Notes: generated from the sequence alone by a model not told the origin. 64,000 nt of DNA from Dehalococcoidales bacterium (GCA_016926695.1 JAFGOB010000086.1:53105-117104); one strand, 5' to 3'. Positions 26,716 through 35,270 are shown, counted from the stretch's first letter. Made by a program: numbers and translations.

Positions 26716-26842
26716 AAAAAAAGAACGGCAACCTTGGCGGCTACCGCGAACTGGTCATCTGCTCCGCACTACCGGGATATTTTCCCGTCTGCGGTGTCTG
26801 GTACCGTTATCTGTATTTGACGAAGGACGGCTCTTATCCACT
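26716..26842 (-). ncRNA. Unassigned structured RNA with own promoter and intrinsic-type terminator
   Basis: Read on the minus strand: an extended -10 box TGGTATAAT, then a roughly 125-nt segment ending in seven U residues. Paired elements are a closing stem AACGG (26804-26808) with CCGUU (26724-26728) just before the U-tract, an internal hairpin CCGCA/UGCGG enclosing GGGA/UCCC (26764-26794), and a small GCGG-UAG-CCGC hairpin (26737-26747). The whole resembles a multibranched riboswitch or small RNA whose closing stem doubles as terminator. I could not match it to GEMM, cobalamin, ZTP or SRP RNA. It lies upstream of the 87-residue gene. Confidence 0.5.
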
Positions 26843-26848
26843 GATAAT

Positions 26849-26857
26849 ATTATACCA
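26849..26857 (-). promoter_or_regulatory. Extended -10 promoter of the structured RNA
   Basis: TGGTATAAT on the minus strand is a perfect -10 hexamer with the upstream TGn extension. The -35 region is weak, which is tolerated in extended -10 promoters. Its predicted start point falls just before the structured RNA. Confidence 0.5.
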
Positions 26858-26951
26858 CTGTACCGTTTTAAAAGCCATCATAATCCTGCATTTTGCTCTC
26901 CGGCTTTGTGACTGATATGTGGATAGATGGAAGGAAATACGTGATGCTTTC

Positions 26952-26998
26952 CCATCAAGGGAGAGGACCGGGGTAAAGCGACCCTCTCCCGTTGATGG
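26952..26998. repeat. Imperfect-palindrome intergenic repeat (CTCTCCC family)
   Basis: CCATCAAGGGAGAGG pairs with CCTCTCCCGTTGATGG (one bulged base) across a 16-nt loop. Related palindromes built on CCTCTCCC/GGGAGAGG lie at 50064-50084, 51311-51366 and 63537-63562. It lies just downstream of the nrdJ stop and could also act as a 3' hairpin. Confidence 0.6.
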
Positions 26999-27027
26999 AC
27001 ATGGCAAGGGATACTTGCTGTTAGATA

Positions 27028-29619
27028 TCAGCACTTGGTATAACCGCAGCCTGGACAGATAAAACAGCCTTCGGCATATACCAGTAGAGTAGCGCATTCC
27101 GGACATTGCCCTGCCGTGTTCTTGACCAGACCGTAATCCTGTACCTTGGATTTTTCCTGCCCGTTGTGGCCGTTGCCTTTGTTGGTCCTGTTGGAGGACG
27201 AGTGTTTTTCAAGCACACTGGCGATGGCATCCGCGCATGATAGAACGGATTTACCATCCTCCCAGGCAATGGACGGACAGCGTATGCCCCTTAGTTGCCT
27301 GACTACAGCTTCTACATCTATGCCTGAACGAAGCGCCAGCGATATCAATCTGCTGGTAGCCTCCAGTTGTGCCATAGCGCATCCCCCGGCCTTACCCAGG
27401 GTGGTAAAGACCTCGCAGATGCCCTCTTCATCGGAATTCACCGTAACATAGATGCTGCCGCAGCCGGTAGTTACCTTTTCTGTGATTCCTGTGGTTACCT
27501 TGGTCCTCTTGCGTGGCGTCCGGGGCCTGTCTTCTTTCGCTGCAGGCCTGGTTTCCTCCTTTTTCTGGCCGGTAGTCAGCACCTGGCCTTCCCGGCTGCC
27601 GTCCCGGTATATAGTAATGCCTTTTAACCCTTCCTCATACGCCAGCATATATACTTTCTCTACATCCTCGCGTGTGGCCTCTCTGGGAAAGTTGACGGTC
27701 TTGGAGACGGCATTATCCGTGGATTTCTGGAAGGCGGATTGCATTTTTACATGCCATTCCGGGGTTATCTCATGGGCGGTTACAAAGACCCTTTTAATGT
27801 CCTCGGTTATACCCTTGATGTCACGAAGATGCACGCCGTCAGCCAGTTTTTGCATCAGCTCGGTTGAATGGAAACCATTTTTCTTGGCCACCTCTTCGAA
27901 ATAGGGGTTGACCTCTATCAGGTGAGAACCGTCCAGGATATTCTTTGTATAGCTCAGGGCGAAGAGCGGTTCGATTCCGCTTGAACAACCGGCGATAATG
28001 CTTAGCGTACCGGTAGGAGCGATTGTTGTACGGGCGGCATTACGTATCTTGACGCCGCCGGGCACATCATAAATACTGCCGGTAAAGGCTGGAAATGCTC
28101 CCCTTTCCCCCGCCAGTTCCTGTGAGGCCTTGAGGGCCTCATCGCTGATAAAGCGCATTATCTCGGACCCTGTATCCAGACCTTCCTGTGAATCATAGGG
28201 AATGCCTGTTTTCAACAGCATATCGGCAAAACCCATTATACCCAGGCCGATTTTCCGGGTCTCACGTGTACGTTGCTCGATCTGTGGCAGTGGGAACTGG
28301 TTTACTTCGATCACGTTGTCCAGGAAGCGAACGGCGATATGGACTGCTCTGGCTATCCTGGGATAATCGATCTGGAATTTTCCGTTCCTGTTTATTAACA
28401 TATGGGCCAGGTTAATGGAGCCCAGGTTGCAGGACTCATAGGGTAAAAGGGGTTGTTCGCCGCAGGGGTTGGTGCTTTCAATTCTGCCCAGGCAGGGCGT
28501 GGGATTGTCGCGGTTGATGCGGTCGATGAAAACAACTCCCGGGTCGCCCGTTCGCCAGGCATGGTCTACTATTTTATCAAATATCGCTTTGGCGTTGAGC
28601 TTACCCGTGACCTCACCGGTGTGGGGATTGATCAGGTTATAATCTGAACCGGCCTTGACCGCTTCCATAAACTCTTCCGTCACCGCCACTGAAAGGTTGA
28701 AATTGGTAAGTGACGTCATGTCTTCTTTGGCCGTAATAAATTTCTCAATATCGGGATGATTAATACTTAAAATCCCCATATTGGCCCCGCGCCGCATACC
28801 GCCCTGCTTGATTACGTCAGTAGCGGTATCAAAAGCCCGGATGAATGAAACGGGACCGCTGGCGATGCCGCCGGTAGATCCTACACGGTCTTTTTCTGGC
28901 CTCAGGCTTGAGAAGGAGAAACCTGTCCCTCCACCGCTCTTATGAATAAGAGCGGTATGCTTGACCGAATCGAAAATTGAGTCCATGGAATCTTCAATAG
29001 GCAAAACGAAGCAAGCTGAGAGCTGTCCGAGCTCCCTTCCCGCATTCATCAGGGTGGGGGAGTTGGGTAGGAAGTCCAGATCTGCCATAATCTGGTAAAA
29101 CTCCTCCTCCCTCCGTTCGATATCGGCGGAAGGATCGAATACCTGGTCGGCGGAGGCAATTGTCCTGGCTACCCGCCGAAAAAGCTGGGCCGGTGTTTCG
29201 ATCACCTTTCCCGTTTTATCTTTGCCTAGATATCTTTTCTCCAGGACATGCCGTGCGTTTTCCGTCAGGCTGATGCCGTTTGTGGATTTTACTGCCGGTT
29301 TTGTCACTGTCGTCTGCATCTTGGCTCGACTCTCCTTTAGTGTTGCTCGCTCTTCCTTGGCCAGGATCTCCTTAACCATGTTCTGGATTTCCGAGACGGT
29401 GGGCATATACCTGGCTTTGTTCCTGGGTTCAGGCAGGAAGTCCTCCATGCCCGGCAACGAACGAGGCTCGGTTCGGGAAATAACCTGGTCGATAATGGCC
29501 TCGATACGCGCCCTGTCCGATATACCCATCGATTCGGCGGCCGAAAAGATCGACCGGGCTATCTGGCTGCGGTTTACCGGTGAGTACTGCCTGGCTTTTT
29601 CTGGATTATTGCTCGTCAT
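27028..29619 (-). CDS. nrdJ: Adenosylcobalamin-dependent (class II) ribonucleoside-diphosphate reductase
   Basis: Makes all four deoxynucleotides without oxygen, using B12 to create the thiyl radical. The 863-residue chain carries a short N-terminal ATP-cone-like region, then the ten-stranded barrel. Features include LPNSPTLMNAGRELGQLSACF with the first redox Cys, HKSGGGTGFSFSSLRP, the finger-loop NPCGEQPLLPYESCNLGSIN with the radical Cys, and APTGTLSIIAGCSSGIEPLFA. The C-terminal tail has CPEC and CPGCGYTKC cysteine pairs for thiol shuttling and zinc. The region TTGCGSIYVTVNSDEEGICEVF is the vitamin B12-dependent C-terminal module. ATG is used as the start; a TTG two codons upstream is possible. 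It lies 28 bp after nrdR. Confidence 0.96.
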   Translation of the reverse strand: MTSNNPEKARQYSPVNRSQIARSIFSAAESMGISDRARIEAIIDQVISRTEPRSLPGMEDFLPEPRNKARYMPTVSEIQNMVKEILAKEERATLKESRAKMQTTVTKPAVKSTNGISLTENARHVLEKRYLGKDKTGKVIETPAQLFRRVARTIASADQVFDPSADIERREEEFYQIMADLDFLPNSPTLMNAGRELGQLSACFVLPIEDSMDSIFDSVKHTALIHKSGGGTGFSFSSLRPEKDRVGSTGGIASGPVSFIRAFDTATDVIKQGGMRRGANMGILSINHPDIEKFITAKEDMTSLTNFNLSVAVTEEFMEAVKAGSDYNLINPHTGEVTGKLNAKAIFDKIVDHAWRTGDPGVVFIDRINRDNPTPCLGRIESTNPCGEQPLLPYESCNLGSINLAHMLINRNGKFQIDYPRIARAVHIAVRFLDNVIEVNQFPLPQIEQRTRETRKIGLGIMGFADMLLKTGIPYDSQEGLDTGSEIMRFISDEALKASQELAGERGAFPAFTGSIYDVPGGVKIRNAARTTIAPTGTLSIIAGCSSGIEPLFALSYTKNILDGSHLIEVNPYFEEVAKKNGFHSTELMQKLADGVHLRDIKGITEDIKRVFVTAHEITPEWHVKMQSAFQKSTDNAVSKTVNFPREATREDVEKVYMLAYEEGLKGITIYRDGSREGQVLTTGQKKEETRPAAKEDRPRTPRKRTKVTTGITEKVTTGCGSIYVTVNSDEEGICEVFTTLGKAGGCAMAQLEATSRLISLALRSGIDVEAVVRQLRGIRCPSIAWEDGKSVLSCADAIASVLEKHSSSNRTNKGNGHNGQEKSKVQDYGLVKNTAGQCPECATLLVYAEGCFICPGCGYTKC

Positions 29620-29647
29620 TTTCAAATATCCGCTGTAATACTATTAT

Positions 29648-30175
29648 TCAGGATTTGCTGAGCCTGCCTTTTTTCTCGGTATGGTTTTCAGGTATGAGGG
29701 GCAACTGGCCCGGGTGAATTTTTTCCCTCGGAGTGACTACGAGATTGTCCACGGCCTCCTTTAAGGCTTGAATATCCGCGAATTCACGATATACACTGGC
29801 GAATCTGATATAGGCGATATAATCCAGGTCTTTAAGCTTATCCATAACCATATCACCGATGAGAGTACTGGGAATTTCAGCTTTGCCCAGATGGTAAAGT
29901 CCGCTTTCGATCTCGTCCAGCAGCTTATCAATTGCTCCTGTAGGCAGAGGACGTTTTTCACAGGCTTTGCGTATTCCTCCAAGGAGTTTCTCTCGATTGA
30001 ACTCTTCCCGTCTCTGGTCTTTTTTTATGATAAACAGGCCAACAGGCTGCAAACGTTCATAAGTTGTAAAGCGGCGGTTGCAGTTCAGACACTGGCGTCT
30101 CCGTCGTATTCCCTCGTTGACGTCGCGTGAATCGACAACCCTAGAGTCAGAATACTCGCAATAAGGACAATTCAT
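29648..30175 (-). CDS. nrdR: Transcriptional repressor of ribonucleotide reductase genes
   Basis: ATP/dATP-sensing repressor, 175 residues. The N-terminal zinc ribbon is CPYC at 3-6 and CLNC near 34-37, followed by RRFTTYERL. An ATP-cone spans about 46-136 (IIKKDQRREEFNREKLLGGI, then IRFASVYREF). A 25-residue basic C-terminal extension follows the cone. It is the first gene of the nrdR-nrdJ operon, so it should repress itself and nrdJ together. A promoter with an operator-like sequence between its -35 and -10 boxes lies directly upstream. Confidence 0.96.
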   Translation of the reverse strand: MNCPYCEYSDSRVVDSRDVNEGIRRRRQCLNCNRRFTTYERLQPVGLFIIKKDQRREEFNREKLLGGIRKACEKRPLPTGAIDKLLDEIESGLYHLGKAEIPSTLIGDMVMDKLKDLDYIAYIRFASVYREFADIQALKEAVDNLVVTPREKIHPGQLPLIPENHTEKKGRLSKS

Positions 30176-30193
30176 ACCTTAAAAGTCCTACGT

Positions 30194-30239
30194 GTTGTGG
30201 TGCAATAGTATTTTTACCACAACAGATAGTGCTTGTCAA
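30194..30239 (-). promoter_or_regulatory. nrdR promoter with candidate NrdR box
   Basis: On the minus strand, TTGACA (30234-30239) is separated by 17 bp from TAAAAA (30211-30216). The spacer is filled by GCACTATCTGTTGTGG, close to the NrdR-box pattern (acaCwAtATaTwGtgt). A perfect inverted repeat GTTGTGGT/ACCACAAC (30216-30223 and 30194-30201) extends over the start-point region. This would let NrdR block RNA polymerase. Confidence 0.6.
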
Positions 30240-30626
30240 GATAGATTTTAGTACTTTTCGGACTCTAAACCGGAAATGCCGGAGTAATTTTTGAGCAGAC
30301 GCCGGGAAACTCAGGAAATGAAAAACAACAATTACTATCTTAGTTAACCGCGGAGCAAATATTCAACCCCTGAATCTTCTACTGGGGGGTATTCCGGGTT
30401 GTTTTCCGGCCTTCCCGGAGCGTGGAAAATCATGATTATCCCAACTTTGTTTGTCCACCGCATATACTCAAAAAGGTGCTAACAATAATGGGATTGGCCT
30501 GAGGAAAAATTGAGGCTTTCAGTCACGGTTCCGGGTGATGAGTTAGCGGATAATAAATAACCCTTTGGAATTTGAGTGAGGGGAATGGGGTAGTAAAGCC
30601 CGCAGGTATTCCGTATCGGAATTATT
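30240..30626. other. Non-coding stretch between nrdR promoter and ftsZ 3' region
   Basis: About 390 bp with no credible ORF, no RNA gene and no repeat shared with the rest of the window that I can see. Only a nine-codon ATG frame is present, with no convincing ribosome site. Confidence 0.5.
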
Positions 30627-30662
30627 CCGTAAGCTATACAACATCTGTTGTATAGCTTACGG
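30627..30662. repeat. Perfect 16-bp hairpin
   Basis: CCGTAAGCTATACAAC and its exact complement flank a four-base ATCT loop. There is no U-tract on either side, so it is not a standard terminator. It lies about 120 bp past the ftsZ stop. It could be a bidirectional 3' hairpin, a protein-binding palindrome or a remnant of a palindromic element. Confidence 0.7.
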
Positions 30663-30688
30663 CGGGGGTTTACCCTTGGCTATACCTT

Positions 30689-30718
30689 CTTAATCAGGCT
30701 TAATTCAGCCTGGTTAAG
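30689..30718 (-). terminator. Hairpin downstream of ftsZ
   Basis: CTTAATCAGGCT and AGCCTGGTTAAG pair over 12 positions (one G-U) around a six-base loop, 62 bp after the ftsZ stop. No U-tract follows. A second, perfect 16-bp hairpin lies immediately beyond it, so together they may end the division operon transcript. Confidence 0.45.
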
Positions 30719-30779
30719 ACACACTTAAAACAGGCGCACATTGAAACCTGTTGCCTGGTATTCACTGGAATTCGTCCGG

Positions 30780-31895
30780 TTACGCTTTGCTCTCAGTCCT
30801 GGACGGATTGTTTGTCGGAGTGATTGTCCTTCTCTCATTGAAGAACGGTTTGCGCATGAAAGAAGGTACGTCCAGGTCTTCTTCCACCTTAAGGTTGCGC
30901 AGCAGTTTTGTGACCTCTTCGTCTTCCATCTTGCCCAGCATGCTGGACTGGGCGAATCCGGTGGCGACGAGGGTGATCTTGATCTCTTTATCCAGCGTTT
31001 CATCTTTACGGACACCGAAGATAATATTCGCTCCAGGATCAACTGCCTGTCGGATTATTTCTGCGGCCTGGTTGACTTCATGAAGTGTCAGGTTGTCGCT
31101 GCCGGTAATGTTGAAAAGGACGCCTTTGGAGCCCTTTATACTGACATCCAGCAGGGGGCTGGCCAGTGCATCTTTTGCTGCATCGGTTGCCCGGTTCGGG
31201 CCGGAGCCGATTCCGATAGACATCCATGCCGGTCCGGCATCTTTCATGATTGCCCTGACGTCGGCGAAATCAAGGTTTATCATACCCGGTACGGTGATGA
31301 CCTCAGATATTGCCTGAACTCCATGCCTGAGGCATTCATCCGCCAATTTGAAGGCGTTCTCGATATTGGTCTGGCGATCGCACAGGGAGAGAAGGCGATC
31401 GTTGGGAATGATTATCAGAGTATCGCATTTGCTGGCAAGACGGACGATCCCCTCCTCAGCGGTCTTGATGCGATGTCTGCCTTCAAAGGTAAAAGGCTTT
31501 GTTACAATTGCTATAGTGAGTGCGCCACTCTTCTTGGCAATTTCGGCCACCACGGGTATAGACCCGGTGCCGGTCCCGCCGCCCATTCCTGCGGTAACAA
31601 AGACCATGTCGGATCCGGTGACCAGTTGAGTCAACTCATCGCGGTTTTCTTCCGCTGCTCTCTGGCCGACATTATGGTCTCCGCCTGAACCCAGACCTTT
31701 TGTCAGTCTTTCACCCAGTTGGAAACGGACGGGCGCCTCTGTCACTGCCAGGGACTGGGAATCGGTATTCATCGCAATGAATTCCACACCCCGGATTTCA
31801 TCCCTGACCATGCGGGTAATGGCATTACAGCCGCCACCACCCATGCCGATTACTTTAATTTTTGCCGGGCTCTGTATAGAACTTGATTTAGCCAT
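30780..31895 (-). CDS. ftsZ: Cell division GTPase FtsZ
   Basis: Tubulin-like GTPase that forms the division ring. The 371-residue protein has IKVIGMGGGGCNAITRM at 13-29, the GTP-binding tubulin signature AGMGGGTGTGSIPVV near 102-116, the T7 loop NLDFADVRAIM, and the C-terminal tail DVPSFMRKP that matches the DIPxFLR-type peptide bound by FtsA. A strong GGAAGGAGAG site precedes the ATG. It follows ftsA by 34 bp in a mraZ-rsmH-ftsA-ftsZ operon. Confidence 0.98.
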   Translation of the reverse strand: MAKSSSIQSPAKIKVIGMGGGGCNAITRMVRDEIRGVEFIAMNTDSQSLAVTEAPVRFQLGERLTKGLGSGGDHNVGQRAAEENRDELTQLVTGSDMVFVTAGMGGGTGTGSIPVVAEIAKKSGALTIAIVTKPFTFEGRHRIKTAEEGIVRLASKCDTLIIIPNDRLLSLCDRQTNIENAFKLADECLRHGVQAISEVITVPGMINLDFADVRAIMKDAGPAWMSIGIGSGPNRATDAAKDALASPLLDVSIKGSKGVLFNITGSDNLTLHEVNQAAEIIRQAVDPGANIIFGVRKDETLDKEIKITLVATGFAQSSMLGKMEDEEVTKLLRNLKVEEDLDVPSFMRKPFFNERRTITPTNNPSRTESKA

Positions 31896-31929
31896 TTTTC
31901 TCTCCTTCCTTTTGTCTTTAAAGTTAAAA

Positions 31930-33156
31930 TTATCTCCTATTCAACAGATTGCGTAATCTGGAAACAAGGTTAAAGATCCTGAGAAATCCCAAATGGCGGG
32001 TACCCCAGGTTGATGACGTGTTGTTTTTCGATGCCCAGAGTATCAGTCCGACTGCCGTGGCATAAGCCGGATCGCGCAGTGAGCTGGGTATTCCGGACAT
32101 GTTATGAGGTGAACCTATCCTGACGGGCAGCCTGATCATATCCGCGGTCAGTGAGTCCAGCCCGGAGAGATTGGAACTGCCACCGGAAAAGACCAGACCT
32201 GAAGGTACGAGCTGCTCATATTCTGTCTGAGGCAACTCCAGCATAACCAGCCTGACGATTTCTTCAATTCTGGCTCGGATGATGTCGCAGAGGTCCTGGT
32301 AGGATACTCCATGGCCATCCTGGAGCATCTCCTCGGGAGTCTTGCTTTTTCCTTCATATACCGGCATAACACTGGCATAGCGCTTCTTCATATTCTCGGC
32401 TACATCGAACGGTAGTCCCAGACCGATGGCTACATCACGCGTGAGCTGGTACCCGGCTACCGGGATTACGGCGGTATGCCAGATGCTTCCGTCGCGGAAG
32501 ATTGCTACATCTGTGGTGCCTCCCCCGATATCCGCCAGGATTACCCCGTTGCGCTTTTCCTCTTCAGTCAGGACAGCTTCACTCGAGGCCAGAGGTTCAA
32601 GCACCAGGTCATCAACGTCGATTCCTATAGTGCGAACCGCCTTCATCACATTCTGGACCGAAGCTATGGCGGTGGTGATGATATGCGTCTCGACATCCAG
32701 CCTCTGTCCGTGCATTCCTACCGGATTTTTTACGCCGGTCTGTCCGTCCAGGGCAAATCCCCTGGGGATGATATGCAGTAATTTCCGTTCCGCCGGTACC
32801 TGGATATTCTGGGCGTTTTTCATCACCCGTTTCAGGTCATCCGGACGCACAAGCCGGTCGCTGTTGGATATTGATATGGCTCCACGGTTGTTTACCGATG
32901 TAATGTGCCTGCCGGTGACGCCGATATAGGCTGATTCGATCTTGTGTCCGCTCATCAGTTCGGCCTTTTTTACCGAGGCCCGTATTGACGCGGCGGCTTC
33001 ACTCATGTTGACCACCAGGCCTTTATGCATTCCCGTTGATGGCGTAATGCCGACTCCGATTATCCGGATATTGCCGTTCCCTTCAATATTGGCTGTAAGG
33101 GTGCATATTTTTGTGGTTCCTACGTCTATAGCAGTCAGGGTTCCTTTCTTACTCAT
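31930..33156 (-). CDS. ftsA: Cell division protein FtsA
   Basis: Actin-like membrane tether for FtsZ. The 408 residues show the ATPase blocks AIDVGTTKICTL near 8-19, ILADIGGGTTDVAIFRDG near 206-223 and GLVFSGGSSNLSGL near 327. The 1C domain lies between them. The C-terminal GFLRIFNLVSRLRNLLNRR is a clear amphipathic membrane-targeting helix. Presence of both FtsA and FtsZ shows a conventional divisome base, although no murein synthesis genes accompany them here. It is separated from rsmH by 105 bp without an ORF. Confidence 0.95.
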   Translation of the reverse strand: MSKKGTLTAIDVGTTKICTLTANIEGNGNIRIIGVGITPSTGMHKGLVVNMSEAAASIRASVKKAELMSGHKIESAYIGVTGRHITSVNNRGAISISNSDRLVRPDDLKRVMKNAQNIQVPAERKLLHIIPRGFALDGQTGVKNPVGMHGQRLDVETHIITTAIASVQNVMKAVRTIGIDVDDLVLEPLASSEAVLTEEEKRNGVILADIGGGTTDVAIFRDGSIWHTAVIPVAGYQLTRDVAIGLGLPFDVAENMKKRYASVMPVYEGKSKTPEEMLQDGHGVSYQDLCDIIRARIEEIVRLVMLELPQTEYEQLVPSGLVFSGGSSNLSGLDSLTADMIRLPVRIGSPHNMSGIPSSLRDPAYATAVGLILWASKNNTSSTWGTRHLGFLRIFNLVSRLRNLLNRR

Positions 33157-33261
33157 GGCCGCTCCTTTATATTCAGTCTGGATGCCGTATTTATTACTAT
33201 TCCTGTCCTGTTGTGGTGATAGCCCGGTTTTTTAACAGGTCAGCTTGTAAGGCTGGTTCTG

Positions 33262-34332
33262 CTAACGTTCCTTTTTCTGTAAAGATAAAAAAGTCTTTCT
33301 TAATTTCTCGATCAGAGTCGGTCTTCTCCATCCTTTGGCAATAGGGCTGATCGAGCAATTCAACTGTTCTACGGCTTGCTCATATTGTTGAGTAGGAGTA
33401 ATAATCCGTTCAGCAGCTCTGAGCCTTGCACTGCGGCTGCGGGGATTAAGCTCAACTTCAGCAAAGGAGGGGGTAACAATTTTACGGGTGATTATTTTGA
33501 TGTTGGCTTTATGACCGCAAGTGCATTTCATGGCTTCCGGAGGACAAATGCAATCCTTGGATTCCCTCTGCATAAAATGCTTTACTATCCTGTCTTCCAG
33601 GGAATGATAGCTGATGACTACCAGCTTCCCGCCGAACCCCAGGAGGCTGACAGCCTGGTTCAAAGCGGATTCCAGGTTTTCCATTTCATGGTTGACGGCA
33701 ATACGCAGGGCCTGGAATGTACGGGTGGCAGGATGGATCTTCCCGTGTCTTCCACCCACAGCCTGTGTTACTACTGTGGCCAGTACCTCCGTGGTTGTGA
33801 TCGGACGTCTGGCTACAATTTGTTTGGCTATCTGGCGGCTGTTTATTTCCTCTCCGTAGGTTTTTATCAGGTGGGCCAGTTCCGCTTCGGAATAGGTATT
33901 GACAATATCTGCCGCCGATGTCCTCTGATTGGGATCAAACCGCATATCCAGCGGTGAGTCATATGAAAAACTGAATCCTCTTCCGTGCTCCTCCAGTTGA
34001 GGCGAGGAAAGTCCCAGATCGAAGATAATTCCGTGTACGGGGAAAAAGTCACACTTGATACATATATCACGTAAATTGCCAAAATTGTCATTGACCAGCA
34101 AAATGGACTTACCGAAGTCCATCAGCCGTTCCTGGGATACTCTAATGGCCTCAGGGTCGGCGTCAATACCAAGGAGCTGACCTCCGGGGGAGCTGTGTTC
34201 CAGTATTGACCTGGCGTGTCCTCCGGCTCCCAGCGTGCAGTCAATGTAGCGCCCTCCCGGCTGTACTGTCAGATACTCAATTGATTCCCTGGCTAACACA
34301 GGGATATGACTGGTAAAAATAGAGAGTTCCAT
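33262..34332 (-). CDS. rsmH: 16S rRNA m4C1402 methyltransferase
   Basis: SAM-dependent N4-methylation of C1402 in 16S rRNA. The 356-residue product begins [18 protein letters not shown], followed by the SAM loop [37 protein letters not shown] and RGFSF. The C-terminal part has [29 protein letters not shown] and [13 protein letters not shown], all RsmH hallmarks. Its ATG shares a base with the mraZ stop (TGATG), so translation is coupled. A frame extending 48 bp into mraZ is not needed. Confidence 0.96.
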   Translation of the reverse strand: MELSIFTSHIPVLARESIEYLTVQPGGRYIDCTLGAGGHARSILEHSSPGGQLLGIDADPEAIRVSQERLMDFGKSILLVNDNFGNLRDICIKCDFFPVHGIIFDLGLSSPQLEEHGRGFSFSYDSPLDMRFDPNQRTSAADIVNTYSEAELAHLIKTYGEEINSRQIAKQIVARRPITTTEVLATVVTQAVGGRHGKIHPATRTFQALRIAVNHEMENLESALNQAVSLLGFGGKLVVISYHSLEDRIVKHFMQRESKDCICPPEAMKCTCGHKANIKIITRKIVTPSFAEVELNPRSRSARLRAAERIITPTQQYEQAVEQLNCSISPIAKGWRRPTLIEKLRKTFLSLQKKER

Positions 34333-34763
34333 CAGTGTTGCTCCAGGGTTTCTATTATTTGCCCGGCTTCTTCCTGACATCGGGCTATTTCATCTTCCCA
34401 CTGCTGCTTGCCCCATAGCTCGACATAGGTATTGGTCCCGGCGATGACCACCTCATCCTCGATGCCGGCATATTGCCTGAGCTGCAAGGGAATCGATATC
34501 CTGCCCTGGCCGTCTATATCAGCGTTGAAAGCGGTGGCGAAAATGGCGCGGTTCAATTTTCTCATCTTGGTTGGTATAATAGGACCGGTGGTCAGGCTGG
34601 AAGCCAGTTTTTGCCATTCCGAAAGCGGATACAGGGTGATGCATTTTTCCGTGCCGGGGCGTAGCATAACGCCCTCCTTTTTCAGTTCGTCGGTTCTGAA
34701 CTTAGGAGGGATAGGCACGCGGCCTTTCTCATCAACCCGGTACTCGTATATCCCCGTAAACAT
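34332..34763 (-). CDS. mraZ: Transcriptional regulator MraZ
   Basis: Ring-forming DNA-binding protein of 143 residues with two AbrB-like SpoVT halves. The signature DxxGR occurs twice, as [16 protein letters not shown] near 8-23 and [17 protein letters not shown] near 80-96. It controls the division (dcw) operon, of which it is the first gene. The ATG at [15 protein letters not shown] matches the family's N-terminus; an in-frame ATG 18 bp upstream overlaps the operator. An array of TGG(G/T) repeats at 10-bp spacing lies just upstream. Confidence 0.95.
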   Translation of the reverse strand: MFTGIYEYRVDEKGRVPIPPKFRTDELKKEGVMLRPGTEKCITLYPLSEWQKLASSLTTGPIIPTKMRKLNRAIFATAFNADIDGQGRISIPLQLRQYAGIEDEVVIAGTNTYVELWGKQQWEDEIARCQEEAGQIIETLEQH

Positions 34764-34772
34764 GGGACAATT

Positions 34773-34807
34773 CACCACCATTACCCACTTTAAACCATTT
34801 TACACCA
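34773..34807 (-). promoter_or_regulatory. MraZ operator: four repeats at exact 10-bp spacing
   Basis: Read on the minus strand, the pentamers TGGTG, TGGTT, TGGGT and TGGTG occur with exactly five bases between neighbours (plus-strand ends at 34807, 34797, 34787 and 34777). This is the known MraZ box design (TGGGN repeats, one helical turn apart), here with four copies and degenerate third G. The array overlaps the -10 box and transcription start, implying autorepression. Confidence 0.75.
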
Positions 34808-34824
34808 CTACACATAATTGTCAA
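34797..34824 (-). promoter_or_regulatory. mraZ promoter
   Basis: Perfect TTGACA (34819-34824), 16-bp spacer, TAAAAT (34797-34802), on the minus strand about 35 bp before the mraZ start. Two MraZ repeats touch the -10 element. The remaining DNA up to mogA (about 34825-35270) is non-coding; it holds a TAAAATATAAT stretch near 35230 that may serve mogA. Confidence 0.65.
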
Positions 34825-35270
34825 TACCCTTCAAGGGGGATTTTCTGGTAGATTTTTACTGATCGAAAACTACCGGTTGATCCCGCTGCCGGTCTTTATG
34901 AATATGTAGTGCTTCCTGAAGACCGGTAATCGATATTGATAATTGTATATGCATTACTAAAGTACTGGTTTAAAACCCAGCCGAAGTGGGGATTTGTGGG
35001 GATACTGATGAAGAGACCGGGATAATATCATGACTTTCCGGGTATCTGGTTTTGTTAGGTCAATCATTCTTACCGTCACGAGGCCGGCAAACGGAAGTAT
35101 GAAAATGCGGACCGGCGGCCGGTTGATCCGCTGGAGATCCGGCTGCATATTTCAGAAGGTAATATTATCCGCTAACGGGCTTTCTTCCCCGGCTTTGTTC
35201 CTTTTCTTTGCTAGAAAGTCTAATTATGGTAAAATATAATGCGTTTTGGGTATTAAGAGCGGGAAGGGAA

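Noticed and set aside
26716..26842. c-di-GMP (GEMM), cobalamin or ZTP riboswitch, or SRP RNA
   Set aside because: Overall shape and the GGTAGCCGCC..GGTTGCCG ending suggested GEMM, but the conserved CGCACAGGGCAAACC block is absent; B12-box, ZTP pseudoknot and SRP GGAA/GCAG motifs are also not found. Left as unassigned.
30176..30779. Cobalamin riboswitch controlling the B12-dependent reductase
   Set aside because: No B12 box (GCCACTG or its variants) in the short leader before nrdR; the predicted 5' UTR is only about 30 nt.
30741..31688. A 315-codon plus-strand frame
   Set aside because: Antisense to ftsZ, which is complete and conserved; treated as a shadow.
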